DNA of 64,000 nucleotides, taken from the NCBI GenBank assembly GCA_031260705.1, contig JAISLA010000004.1, positions 23,068 to 87,067 of the forward strand, read 5' to 3'. Under the pieces are notes generated by a model, which ran no database searches, was not told the origin of the DNA, and worked only from the letters and a program-made list of their open reading frames with translations. Below, in pieces: positions 19,479-29,335 of the stretch. A program made the translations under genes and the position numbers. Source of the DNA: Endomicrobium sp. (lineage in GTDB: Bacteria; Elusimicrobiota; Endomicrobiia; Endomicrobiales; Endomicrobiaceae). Numbering within the stretch: position 1 is the first letter of the stretch; every line of letters starts with the position of its first letter.

Positions 19479-21071
19479 ATGAAAAAAATAGTTTCAGCGA
19501 TCTTTTCCCTTTTTTTGTTTATACCCGCAGTTTTTGCAGACGTGTCTGTAACTCCCTACGGAGCGGCTTCGACTGTTTCGGGCAGCTGTTTTCTTTTGGA
19601 GACGGAAAATTCAAAGTTCCTTATCGACTGCGGTCTTTTTATGCCTGAGGAAGGCAGCTCTGCTGGCGGTGAAACTGCAAAATTAAAAAATCTGCAGATT
19701 CAAAATGAGCTTATTGGAGCAGAAGCACTTTTTTTGACGCATGCGCATTTAGACCACAGTGGCAGAATTCCGCTTTTAATACACAGGGGTTTTAAAGGTA
19801 AAATTTATTCAACTCAAGCTACGAAAAAACTTGCTTTGACTCTTTTCAAAGAGAGAAATGGGTTTGATTTGATAGAACGAAAATGGTTCTGGTCGAAAAG
19901 TCAAAGAGAAAAGGCGCGCTACACTAACAATGGCAAAGTTGTAGTGCACTGGACCGACTGTAAAAAAAATATAAAATCCGCCGAGTATTCCGACACGGAG
20001 ATTTCTTTAAAAGACTTGGAAGAGAGAGAAACCGTTGAATTTTTATTGTGTAAAAACTGTTGTAAAGAAGAAACTGAAAAGATAGAAAGACAATTTGTTA
20101 CAGTTAAATATGATAGGGATATCAAAATTTCTGATAATTTTACGGTAAAACTTATAAATGCCGGACATGTGCCGGGCTCCGCCTGTTTTGTTTTTACAAT
20201 TGACAATAAGAAAGTTTTGTTTTCCGGAGATTTGGGAAGCGGCTATTCGAGGTTTAACGGCGAGTTTGATATTCCGGAAAAGGTCGATTTAATTTTTATG
20301 GAGGCGACTTATGCTGAATGCCGGCATAAAGTCGACATGGAACAATACGAACTTTTCAGAAATGATTTGAAAGAAGCTCTTGCAGCAGGAAAAACTGTCT
20401 GGATACCCGCTTTATCTTTTAACAGAACCCAGAAAGTTTTATATGAACTAAAGCTTATGCAGGATGACGGCAGCCTGTCAAAGAAAATACCGGTTTATTC
20501 TATTTCTCCCTGTGCAAATGCCATAACAGCTTTATATCAGAAAGAAGCCGCAAAAAGAAAAGAGAAGTCTGAAAAGTCGGTGATTAGCAGCTGCTGGTTT
20601 TTAGACGGCGTGTATAAGAAAGGTTCGGTTCTTCCTGAAAATGTAAAGCTGCAGACAATAGGAAATTACAGCTCTGACTCTAATATGATTTTAATTTCCT
20701 CCAGCGGTGATATGGATAAAGGAAGATCAGAGCATCTTGTGCCTAAAATGTCGGCAAGGAAAGATGTTTTTATAATGATAGTAAATTACGTGAGTCCCGA
20801 AAGCAATGCGGGACTTCTGCTTCAAAATAAAAAAACCCGTTCCGGAACGAAAAGTTTTGCAGAAATAAAAAAATATGATGTTTTTTCAGACCATGCTGAT
20901 TTTGAAATGCTGCAGAAATGGCTTTCAAATCAGGATAAAAATAATGTTAAAATATATATAATACATTCAAATGAGAAAAATATGCAGAATATGATAAAAC
21001 TCTTGAAAAGTAAAGGCTGTAAAAGAGTAAATGGCGCAAAAGCCGGAGAACCGGTAAAATTAGGATTGTAA
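19479..21071 (+). CDS. Beta-CASP metallo-beta-lactamase-fold protein (RNA-specificity type) with predicted signal peptide
   Basis: 530 aa; MKKIVSAIFSLFLFIPAVFADVS; LTHAHLDHSGRIPLL, NAGHVPGSACFVF, LFSGDLGSG, FMEATYAE, VFSDHADFEMLQKWL. Confidence 0.88.
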   Translation: MKKIVSAIFSLFLFIPAVFADVSVTPYGAASTVSGSCFLLETENSKFLIDCGLFMPEEGSSAGGETAKLKNLQIQNELIGAEALFLTHAHLDHSGRIPLLIHRGFKGKIYSTQATKKLALTLFKERNGFDLIERKWFWSKSQREKARYTNNGKVVVHWTDCKKNIKSAEYSDTEISLKDLEERETVEFLLCKNCCKEETEKIERQFVTVKYDRDIKISDNFTVKLINAGHVPGSACFVFTIDNKKVLFSGDLGSGYSRFNGEFDIPEKVDLIFMEATYAECRHKVDMEQYELFRNDLKEALAAGKTVWIPALSFNRTQKVLYELKLMQDDGSLSKKIPVYSISPCANAITALYQKEAAKRKEKSEKSVISSCWFLDGVYKKGSVLPENVKLQTIGNYSSDSNMILISSSGDMDKGRSEHLVPKMSARKDVFIMIVNYVSPESNAGLLLQNKKTRSGTKSFAEIKKYDVFSDHADFEMLQKWLSNQDKNNVKIYIIHSNEKNMQNMIKLLKSKGCKRVNGAKAGEPVKLGL

Positions 21072-21072
21072 T

Positions 21073-22062
21073 ATGTTTTCAAGAATGTCCGATAAAAACT
21101 TAATATACAGCATAGTAATAACGGCGTGTTTTATTTTTGCGTCTGCAGGAATATACATCGCCAGAAATTTAGGTTATTCCAAAGACGTCATCTTGCAGAA
21201 AGCAGGCGGATATTATGCGGACAAACGGTATTTTATGGCTGTAAGGTATTTTAGTAAAGCTGTAGATTTGAACGCTTCAAGCGCAGGATTGTACAGAAAT
21301 TACGGCATTTCTCTTTTGAGAGTGGGAAATTATAATTTGGCGGTAAAGTATTTTAAACTCGCTGTAGGTCTTGATCCCGTCGATTCTGATAACTACTATT
21401 ATATAGGAGATGCTTTGTATCGCGAGGCTTCCGCATCTAATAACAGAGAAAAATTTTTACAGGCAGTCCGCTATCTTGAAAAAGCCATAAATCTGGATCA
21501 GTATTCTGAGAAGTCATATCTGCTTATAGGATTGTGTTTCAGAAGCTGCGGACTTCAGGAAAATGCGAGGATGTTTTATAAAAAAGCTCTTTTGTCAAAA
21601 AATTTCAGCACCGCCGGTTTTTACAATTTAATCGGCAATACGTTTAGAGAAGAGGGCAGATACAAAGAGGCACTGTCGTATTATGAAAAGGCAAAAGAAA
21701 ACGATAATTCGTTTGTCGCCGCATACTGCAGTATCGGCGACATGTATTTGAAATTAAATAACCATGCAGAAGCGTTATTGAATTACCGCAAAGCAATAAA
21801 AATTGATGGATATTTTATAATTCCGCATATAAGTCTTGCTAATAGCTATTACGACAGGAACAATTTCTCTGAAGCGGCAGAGTGCTGTTTAAAAGCACTG
21901 AAAATAAATCCTGACAGCGACAAAGCAAATTATATTCTCGGTATGTCGTATAAAGCTTTGGGCAGAAAAAAGGAATGTGTTGAGTATTTAAAGAAAGCGG
22001 CGTTCTGCGGCAGCGATGATGCTGTCGGCGAACTTAGAAATATAGGGATTGATTTGAGATAA
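21073..22062 (+). CDS. TPR-repeat protein with N-terminal TM segment
   Basis: 329 aa; multiple TPRs (GNYNLAVKYFKLAVGLDPVDSDNYYYIGDALY, GRYKEALSYYEKAKENDNSFVAAYCSIGDMYLKLNNHAEALLNYRKAIKID). Confidence 0.85.
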   Translation: MFSRMSDKNLIYSIVITACFIFASAGIYIARNLGYSKDVILQKAGGYYADKRYFMAVRYFSKAVDLNASSAGLYRNYGISLLRVGNYNLAVKYFKLAVGLDPVDSDNYYYIGDALYREASASNNREKFLQAVRYLEKAINLDQYSEKSYLLIGLCFRSCGLQENARMFYKKALLSKNFSTAGFYNLIGNTFREEGRYKEALSYYEKAKENDNSFVAAYCSIGDMYLKLNNHAEALLNYRKAIKIDGYFIIPHISLANSYYDRNNFSEAAECCLKALKINPDSDKANYILGMSYKALGRKKECVEYLKKAAFCGSDDAVGELRNIGIDLR

Positions 22063-22064
22063 AA

Positions 22065-22397
22065 ATGTTTTATAATGTAAAAGTGCTGTTTTTTGTAATT
22101 GTTTATTTGATGAGCATGCTGCTTTACTATTTTATCAGCAAACAGTTTGCGCTTGCGGGCATAATGCTCGGTTTTATTTTGGGATCGCTTGTGGTTTTCG
22201 GCGTTATTGTCGTCTCTTGTTTTATAGTATCCCTTATACTTTCGCTTTTGGTTAAATACTCTTATCTGGCGTGCTGCCGGATATTTAAAATGGAGAAAGC
22301 TGGTTTTTCTGCGTTTTCAAAAAATTTCTGGATAATTTTTACGGGACTTATTTATTTGATAATACTTATTGTTTTTCTTAAAGTTACAGAATATTAA
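22065..22397 (+). CDS. Small integral membrane protein
   Basis: 110 aa, three or more hydrophobic helices, 2-bp gap to the previous gene. Confidence 0.65.
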   Translation: MFYNVKVLFFVIVYLMSMLLYYFISKQFALAGIMLGFILGSLVVFGVIVVSCFIVSLILSLLVKYSYLACCRIFKMEKAGFSAFSKNFWIIFTGLIYLIILIVFLKVTEY

Positions 22398-23012
22398 ATG
22401 AAATATCAATCTGCCGTAGAACTGCTTTTTACAAAATCGCCCGATAATTTAGTTTTTTTAGATATCGAAACTACGGGACTTGATCCCGAAAAAGGTGCAA
22501 AGATACTTGAAATCGCAATGCTTAAAGTGTGTGGTGGGATTGAAGAGAGATATGAAAGTCTTGTAAATCCGGGTCTGCCGATACCTTCGGAATGTTCTAA
22601 AATCCACGCTATTTGCGACGATATGGTAAAAAATTCGCCGTCTTTTGACGAGATTGCGGGAGATGTATTTTCTTTTATCGGACACAACGTTGTCGTATGT
22701 CACAACGCTCCTTTTGATTTGCTTTTTGTCCACAGGGAACTTTACCGGACAAGAGTGCCTGCAAAAAATGTCCGCTATATAGACACTTTAAAACTTGCAA
22801 GACAGTATTTCAGTTTTGATTCAAATAAACTTGGCAATATAGCGAATGCTATAGGTATTGAAGCGAAATTGAGACACAGGGCAATGGCGGACGTTTTGAC
22901 AATGTTTTCGGTTGCAAAATATATATTTGCAAATATGTACAGAAAAGATATAAAAATTATAGAGCCTTCCGTATATGAATACAATCCTGATAAGCAAACG
23001 CCGCTTATTTAA
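22398..23012 (+). CDS. DnaQ-like 3'-5' exonuclease
   Basis: 204 aa; VFLDIETTGLDPEKGAKILEIAMLK, HNAPFDLLFVHREL, LRHRAMADVLTMFSV (DEDDh exonuclease motifs). Confidence 0.9.
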   Translation: MKYQSAVELLFTKSPDNLVFLDIETTGLDPEKGAKILEIAMLKVCGGIEERYESLVNPGLPIPSECSKIHAICDDMVKNSPSFDEIAGDVFSFIGHNVVVCHNAPFDLLFVHRELYRTRVPAKNVRYIDTLKLARQYFSFDSNKLGNIANAIGIEAKLRHRAMADVLTMFSVAKYIFANMYRKDIKIIEPSVYEYNPDKQTPLI

Positions 23013-24349
23013 TCAATTATTTTAACTTTAAAAAAATGATGATTTTAAATAGAAAACACTGAATCCAGCGTGAAAAGTCAATAATTTTGCTTTGAACAGT
23101 GGAATAGAAAGGATATATTTATAAAATTAAAAAAGATAGCAAGTATTATTGTTTTATTTTGTTTTGTTCTCTGGCTCATGCAGTAAAAGTAAAGATGCAG
23201 CAAAGTACGGAATTAGAAATGCTGGTAATACTAAACGATAATAATACGAAAGCACAGTCGTTTTCAATCACAATGACCAAAAAACAAATTGTAGGAACTG
23301 TTTAAACATGATGTATTCCATACTTTTGGTAATGAAAGGGAGTTTGATTTGGTTTTTTAAAGGGGTACTGAATTTAACAAAAATAATCAATTCTTTTTAT
23401 TATTTTTTCAAAAGAATTTTTGCTGAAAGTGGCATACGGTTGATGTTTCCATAAAGGTTGCCGCTGTATTGCAATACCGGCATAATAGAAATGAAATGAG
23501 GATTATGCCTTGCTTTTTTATTCTTTTCCTAAGCAGTTATTCTTTAAGGACGGAAGGTGCAGTCATCATTTTTCTTCTCTAGTAACCGTTTTATATATCG
23601 GGCAATCAGAGCGCCGTTGCTGCAGACCTTATTTAAAGAAGAAAATTCTCTGACGGGGGAATGGGAGATATCTGTTTTTGTGATTTTTTCTATTGATATT
23701 GAAGTCATATAAAGACTAAACTAAATTACACCAGAGGCATTTTTTTATCTATTCTGCCGTCGGTTTGTAAGCGGCTGACTCTTATTTTCTGTGTGGGAAT
23801 TTGTGTCAATAGGAACAATATATCTGGTTTTTACATAATCCTTAAGAAGTTTAAGAACAATCCGGCCGTTATCTGTTTATTATATTGAGGGTATTTTGTC
23901 TCCGAAATATTCAGTCTTTTATTATTCTTTTCTATATATTATATAATTGGGAGACTCATCATTTTTTTGTTTTTTCCGCCGGATTATTACATGCAGTAAA
24001 AATTGGAATATATTGAAAAAACCTTACGTTTATTTTTTTAACAGACATTTGTTTATGGGTAGCTTGATCATAAGAAGTAGCGGTAAATGATACTTAGATA
24101 ATAGATTATATTAGAAAATAATACTTGACTTGATATGATAAAACTTATGTAATTTCAATGGCGGGTAAAATTTAATGATAGAGAATAACGAAAATTAAAA
24201 ATATACGCGGCGCATAAAACAAGTAAGCAATGGATATAAAAAACTTTCTAAGTGTTTGTTAATTGGGAAATCCAAAATATAAAGTTTGAAAGTATGAAAA
24301 AAATCCCAGCTTTAAAAATCATCAGGTAGTTCAGATTCTCTAAAATGTG

Positions 24350-24379
24350 TTGACAGCTTGGCTGCCTTAAAGATAAAAT
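24350..24379 (+). promoter_or_regulatory. Sigma70-like promoter candidate upstream of the small basic protein
   Basis: TTGACA (24350-24355), 18 bp, TAAAAT (24374-24379), about 80 bp before the ATG at 24463. Confidence 0.4.
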
Positions 24380-24462
24380 GATTACAAAAAAGAAAGTATG
24401 TCAGAGAGAATAAAAACCCGACAAAAAGCGGTTAAGAGCATTTGCGCTGACAGGAGGTTGCA

Positions 24463-24723
24463 ATGAAAGAAAAAGTACAGAAAGTAGGAGTGGAAAAAGA
24501 ATCAGGTTATCTTTATTTTGTTGATAAGCAGGGCGATATTTCAAGATCTTTGATGGCAAGAGGCGGAAAGAAGGGCGGCAAAGCGTCAAAAGTAAAAAAA
24601 CTCGGCGTAGAGAAAGATGATAAGCAGGGCGATATTTCAAGATCGTCCATGAACAGAGGCGGAAAGGAAAACACAAAAAAGAAAGTTGTTAAAAAATCTG
24701 CGGGAAAAGGCAAAAAGAAATAG
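24463..24723 (+). CDS. Small basic protein with two imperfect internal repeats
   Basis: 86 aa; DKQGDISRSLMARGGKKGGK / DKQGDISRSSMNRGGKENTKK; preceded by aggaggttgca SD. Confidence 0.7.
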   Translation: MKEKVQKVGVEKESGYLYFVDKQGDISRSLMARGGKKGGKASKVKKLGVEKDDKQGDISRSSMNRGGKENTKKKVVKKSAGKGKKK

Positions 24724-24748
24724 GTTTAAAAATATAAATTTTTTAAAT

Positions 24749-24778
24749 ACTCCGGCGTTGACATTGTGATGCCGAAGT
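24749..24778 (+). terminator. Weak stem-loop terminator candidate
   Basis: actccggc...gccgaagt (7 of 8 pairs) followed by CTTTT. Confidence 0.3.
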
Positions 24779-24993
24779 CTTTTGCAGCAGAAAATTTTAC
24801 AGCCGATAATGGAAATAAGATTACTCTCTGTAAGCGGTGCGGCGGAGACGGATAGGTATGGCTGGCAGCGGCGCCGGTTAGTTTCCCCTTTGTCATTTTA
24901 AAATATTTTTGTTACAACATTGATGTATTTGGTTTATTATTCCTCGGGATAAAAAAGCGTTTATCCTGCAAGGGAAGTTTTTTGGATTTATTG

Positions 24994-26349
24994 ATGAAAA
25001 ATTTTTCAGCGGTAATAATTGCGGCAGGCGCAGGTACGAGAATGAAATCTTCTCTGCCTAAGGTTATGCATAAACTTTCAGGCAAGCCGTTGGTGAAATG
25101 GGTTATAGATTCTGTTTCCGACTTAAAACCTGACGGCATAATTCTTGTGCTTGGACACGAGGCTGAAGTTGTTGAAAAATATTTGTCGGAAAGCGGTATT
25201 AAAATTGTCTATCAGAGAGAACAGCTCGGATCGGGACATGCCCTAATGCAGGCTGAAACAGTTTTAAAGAATTATGAAGGCGGTGTTTTGGTTGTAAGTG
25301 CGGATGTGCCTTTGGTTAAATCTTCAACTCTGTCGTCTTTGGTGAGTGATAATAAAAAAACCGGAGCTTCGGTTACAGTTTTGGCTGCAAAAGTTGAAAA
25401 TCCTTTTGGGTACGGCAGAATTGTAAGAAACGGTGGGCTTTTAGAAAAGATAGTTGAAGAAAAAGATGCGACTCCGGCTGAAAAACGCATAAAAGAAATA
25501 AATTCGGGTATTTATTGTTTTGATAAAAATTTATGGAAAGCTCTTTCAAAAGTAAAGTCCGATAACGCAAAAAAAGAATACTATATAACCGACACTGTCG
25601 CCATACTTAAAGAATCCGGCAGAAAAGCTTCTTTAGTTGTGGTTAAAGACAATTATGAGGTTAGAGGCATAAATGACAGAGCGGAACTCTTGCGGGCGGA
25701 GAGCATATTAAAAGATAGAAAAATAAAAGAACTTTTAAGCAGCGGCGTCAGTATTGTCGATGCCGATAATGTTTATATATCTTACGATGCGAAAATCGGT
25801 GGCGATACTGTTGTTTATCCCGGCGCTTTTATAGATACGGGTGTTTCAATAGGTAAAAATTGTATAGTAAAAGGTACAAGTTATATATCTAATTCTAAAA
25901 TCGGCGACGAAAGCGCCGTATTATATTCTTATATAGAAGGCGCCGTTATAGATAAAAAAGTTAAGATAGGTCCCTTTTCTCATATAAGAGAAGGTTCCGT
26001 TTTGAGGGAAAATGTTAGAATAGGCAATTTTTCAGAGACGAAAAAAGCTGTAATAGCAAAGAATTCTAAAGTCAATCATCTTTCTTATATAGGCGATGCG
26101 ATGGTAGGGGAAAATGTCAACATAGGAGCTGGAACGATAACCTGCAATTATGACGGAGCAAAAAAACATCAGACAATTATAGGTTCAGAATCATTTGTCG
26201 GTTCTAACGTAAATTTTGTAGCTCCGGTTAAAATAGGTCGCGGCGTTTTGGTTGCGGCGGGTTCAACTATAACGCATAATGTTCAGCCGGGAAAACTTGT
26301 GATAGCAAGGGCAAGACAAGAAGTTAAGCGCAGAAGAATTAACAGGTAA
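24994..26349 (+). CDS. glmU: Bifunctional GlcNAc-1-P uridyltransferase / GlcN-1-P acetyltransferase
   Basis: AVIIAAGAGTRMKSSLPKVMHKLSGKPLV, left-handed beta-helix repeats, NIGAGTITCNYDGAKKHQT. Confidence 0.97.
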   Translation: MKNFSAVIIAAGAGTRMKSSLPKVMHKLSGKPLVKWVIDSVSDLKPDGIILVLGHEAEVVEKYLSESGIKIVYQREQLGSGHALMQAETVLKNYEGGVLVVSADVPLVKSSTLSSLVSDNKKTGASVTVLAAKVENPFGYGRIVRNGGLLEKIVEEKDATPAEKRIKEINSGIYCFDKNLWKALSKVKSDNAKKEYYITDTVAILKESGRKASLVVVKDNYEVRGINDRAELLRAESILKDRKIKELLSSGVSIVDADNVYISYDAKIGGDTVVYPGAFIDTGVSIGKNCIVKGTSYISNSKIGDESAVLYSYIEGAVIDKKVKIGPFSHIREGSVLRENVRIGNFSETKKAVIAKNSKVNHLSYIGDAMVGENVNIGAGTITCNYDGAKKHQTIIGSESFVGSNVNFVAPVKIGRGVLVAAGSTITHNVQPGKLVIARARQEVKRRRINR

Positions 26350-26424
26350 AATATCAGTATGTTTTATTTATCTGCAGATAGTCGACGGACGCGGATTTAT
26401 TTTCAATAAACATAAAGAGGCATT

Positions 26425-27357
26425 ATGAAGCTTAAAATTATTTCTGGTAACGCCAACGTTAAACTTGCAAAACAGATTGGACAACAGCTCGGTGTTGAAT
26501 TAAGCGAAGCAAAAGTGGAGCGTTTCAGCGACGGCGAGATACAAGTCAAAATTATTGACAATGTAAGAGGAACGGACTGTTATATAATTCAGCCTACAAG
26601 TTTTCCTGTCAATGAAAATTTGATGGAGCTTTTAATTATTGCAGATGCATTGAAAAGAGCGTCGGCAAAAAGAATAACGGCGGTTGTTCCTTATTACGGA
26701 TATGGCAGACAGGACAGAAAAGCCGAGCCGAGAGTTCCGATTACGGCAAGACTTGTCGCAAATCTTTTTGCTACGGCGGGTATCACGAGGGTTTTGACGA
26801 TGGATTTACACGCAGGACAGATTCAGGGTTTCTTTGATATTCCTGTAGATCATCTTTACAGCAGACCGGTGATTTTAAGTTATCTTAAAGAAAAAAATTT
26901 GAGCGATGTCGTAGTTGTTTCGCCCGATGCGGGCGGCGTGGAAAGAGCAAGATCTTTTGCTAAGCATTTTAACGCCGAACTGGCGATTGTTGATAAAAGA
27001 AGACCGCGTCCCAATGAAGCTTCTATTATGAATATTATCGGCGAAGTGAAAGATAAAGCCTGTATAATTTTAGATGATTTAGCTGATACTGCGGGAACTT
27101 TGACGAAAGTAGCCGAGGCGATAAAAGCAAAAGGAGCATCAAGAGTTTTTACGGCGGTGTCGCACGGAGTTCTTTCCGGAAACGCAAAACAGAAAATTCA
27201 GGATTCATGCATAGAAGAACTTATCATAACGGATTCGATTCCGTTGTTAAAAGACGGACCGACAGGGAAAATAGTTGTTTTAAGCATCGCTCCGATTTTG
27301 GCGGAAGCCATAATGAGAATTTCAAATGACGAATCGATAAGCGCCCTTTTCTTATAA
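26425..27357 (+). CDS. prs: Ribose-phosphate pyrophosphokinase
   Basis: 310 aa; RFSDGEIQVKI, PYYGYGRQDRK, VVVSPDAGGVERARSFAK, ILDDLADTAGTL. Confidence 0.97.
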   Translation: MKLKIISGNANVKLAKQIGQQLGVELSEAKVERFSDGEIQVKIIDNVRGTDCYIIQPTSFPVNENLMELLIIADALKRASAKRITAVVPYYGYGRQDRKAEPRVPITARLVANLFATAGITRVLTMDLHAGQIQGFFDIPVDHLYSRPVILSYLKEKNLSDVVVVSPDAGGVERARSFAKHFNAELAIVDKRRPRPNEASIMNIIGEVKDKACIILDDLADTAGTLTKVAEAIKAKGASRVFTAVSHGVLSGNAKQKIQDSCIEELIITDSIPLLKDGPTGKIVVLSIAPILAEAIMRISNDESISALFL

Positions 27358-27474
27358 GAATAGAAAGCGGAGATTCATCTGCGGGTATTTTTTTGCTCTT
27401 GCTTGTTGCTTTATACAGAGAGCGGGTCTCTATCTTAAATAACGGCGCAGTTGTAATGACAATGGAGGATTTAA

Positions 27475-28173
27475 GTGAAAGAAGTGATTTTGGATGCATA
27501 TGCAAGAACGACGGGATCGAAAGGATATCTTGCGGTTTTAAGGAAAAGCGGAAAAATTCCCGCGATATTTTACGGAAAAGGCACCAAACCTGAAGCTATA
27601 GCTGTTAACTCAAAAGTTTTTGTTTCAATAATGGAAGCGAACGGAGCGAATGTTATCATAGATTTGAACTTTAAAGACGGAAAAAAAGCGGCGATAGTAA
27701 AATCTCTGGACAGAGATGTTTTAACTCAGCATCCAATACATATAGATTTTCACGCAATTTCGCTTGAAGATAAAATTGAAGTTTTGGTTCCCGTTCATAT
27801 TGACGGCGTTGCCGATGGAGTTAAAAACTTCGGTGGCGTTATGGAATTTATAGTCAGAGAAGTTAAAGTGAAAGCGATGCCCAGAAATATTCCCCAGAAA
27901 ATAAGTGTTGATATCAAAGCATTGGGTATAGGTCAGGGAATAACTGTCGCGGATTTGCCTGAGTTAGACGGGGTAAAATACGTTCAGGATTCGTCAACGT
28001 TGATAGTTCACGTTATAGCTGTTGCGGTTGAAGAGGAAAAACCTGAAGGCACAGCAGCGGCGGTGCAGCCTGAGGTAATAAGTAAAGGTAAGAAAGATAA
28101 AGAAGACGAAGAAGCTGAAAAAGGCACGGCAGCGGCATTTCCGGCTACTGCGGCAGGCGGAACAAAAAAGTAA
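27475..28173 (+). CDS. rplY: 50S ribosomal protein L25/general stress protein Ctc
   Basis: 232 aa; RKSGKIPAIFYGKG, HIDFHAISLEDKIEVLVPVH, GITVADLPELDGVK. Confidence 0.92.
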   Translation: MKEVILDAYARTTGSKGYLAVLRKSGKIPAIFYGKGTKPEAIAVNSKVFVSIMEANGANVIIDLNFKDGKKAAIVKSLDRDVLTQHPIHIDFHAISLEDKIEVLVPVHIDGVADGVKNFGGVMEFIVREVKVKAMPRNIPQKISVDIKALGIGQGITVADLPELDGVKYVQDSSTLIVHVIAVAVEEEKPEGTAAAVQPEVISKGKKDKEDEEAEKGTAAAFPATAAGGTKK

Positions 28174-28219
28174 TTCGGTTCATTAATTTATAACACAGCC
28201 GCGGGAGTTATTTTAATTT

Positions 28220-28804
28220 ATGAGCGGGCAGATTAAGATTAAGCTTTTTATAGGGCTTGGCAATCCGGGACAAAAATATGAAAATACCCGCCATAATCTG
28301 GGTTTTATTATTTTAGATGAAATAGCTGTGTTAAAACATCTGAAGTTTAAAATGTGGAATGATATAGCTGCTGTCTCTTTTTACGGAGATCCAGATTTTA
28401 GAGTATGGTTTTTAAAACCTATGACTTTTATGAATCTTTCAGGAGTTGCGGTTTCTTCTTTTGCAAAGTATTATAAAATTAAACCTGAAGAAATTTTTGT
28501 TTTTTATGATGATTTTTTGATACCTCTCGGCGAATACAGAATAAGAATGTTGGGTTCTTCAGGCGGGCATAACGGGATGAGTTCCATAATAGAAAGTCTT
28601 CATAGCGATAATTTCCCCAGAATGAAGCTGGGCATAGGTCCGCTTCCAAAATTTATTCCGACGGCAGATTTTGTACTGTCAAAGTTTTCGCGGGAAGATA
28701 AGGATAGAGTAAGTTTAATAAAAAAAACTGCTATCAGCCTTTTTGATGAAATATATGTATCTGGGTTTGACAAAGCGGTTTCAAAGCTTGCAAATATAAA
28801 ATAA
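28220..28804 (+). CDS. pth: Peptidyl-tRNA hydrolase
   Basis: 194 aa; LFIGLGNPGQKYENTRHNLGF, LKPMTFMNLSG, YDDFLIPLGEYRIRMLGSSGGHNGMSSI. Confidence 0.97.
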   Translation: MSGQIKIKLFIGLGNPGQKYENTRHNLGFIILDEIAVLKHLKFKMWNDIAAVSFYGDPDFRVWFLKPMTFMNLSGVAVSSFAKYYKIKPEEIFVFYDDFLIPLGEYRIRMLGSSGGHNGMSSIIESLHSDNFPRMKLGIGPLPKFIPTADFVLSKFSREDKDRVSLIKKTAISLFDEIYVSGFDKAVSKLANIK

Positions 28805-28806
28805 CA

Positions 28807-29040
28807 ATGACAGAAGAAAAGCATAACAATGAGATCTTAAAAGAATTGCATTCGAAAACGGGATGTGCTAAAGGGTTTGTCAACGGTCCCTGCGGCGGAG
28901 AGGTCAACGGCAGATGCGAAACGGATGAAACAAGATACTGTACGTGGGTTTTGGTTTATGAAGAATTGAAAAAGAACGGAAAATTGGAAAAGTTTCTCAA
29001 TCAATATATAGAACCCAAAAAGTTGTCATTCAAAAGCTGA
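28807..29040 (+). CDS. Stand-alone MTHFR C-terminal-domain (MetV-like) small cysteine protein
   Basis: 77 aa; GCAKGFVNGPCGGEVNGRCETDETRYCTWVLVYEELKK. Confidence 0.75.
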   Translation: MTEEKHNNEILKELHSKTGCAKGFVNGPCGGEVNGRCETDETRYCTWVLVYEELKKNGKLEKFLNQYIEPKKLSFKS

Positions 29041-29335
29041 AGCAAAACGCCGTTGTAAACATAACTTTCTCTCTTTTTAAAAATTTGCATATTTATATCT
29101 AACTGTCACAATGATCTGGTTTGCAGGTATGACTTCTATATAGTTCGGCTCTTTAGTGTTTTAAAACATCTTTAAAGTTTATAAAGACAGTGTCTTTGAG
29201 TAGAAAGCAGGAGAGGATGGGCGGAATGTCTTTAAAAAGACGGTCTGCGGCAGAATGTCGTGCGGCTTTATATTATTTATTATTGCCGTCGGGTGAACTG
29301 TCTAAAGTACGACATTGATTAAAGTTTTATAATAA

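Noticed and set aside
24401-24676. 91-aa minus-strand ORF with repeats (ILKYRPAYQ)
   Set aside because: Repeats are just the antisense of the internal duplication in the small basic protein.
24830-24890. SRP/tmRNA/RNase P RNA in the GC-rich segment
   Set aside because: No diagnostic motifs of any of these RNAs could be recognised.
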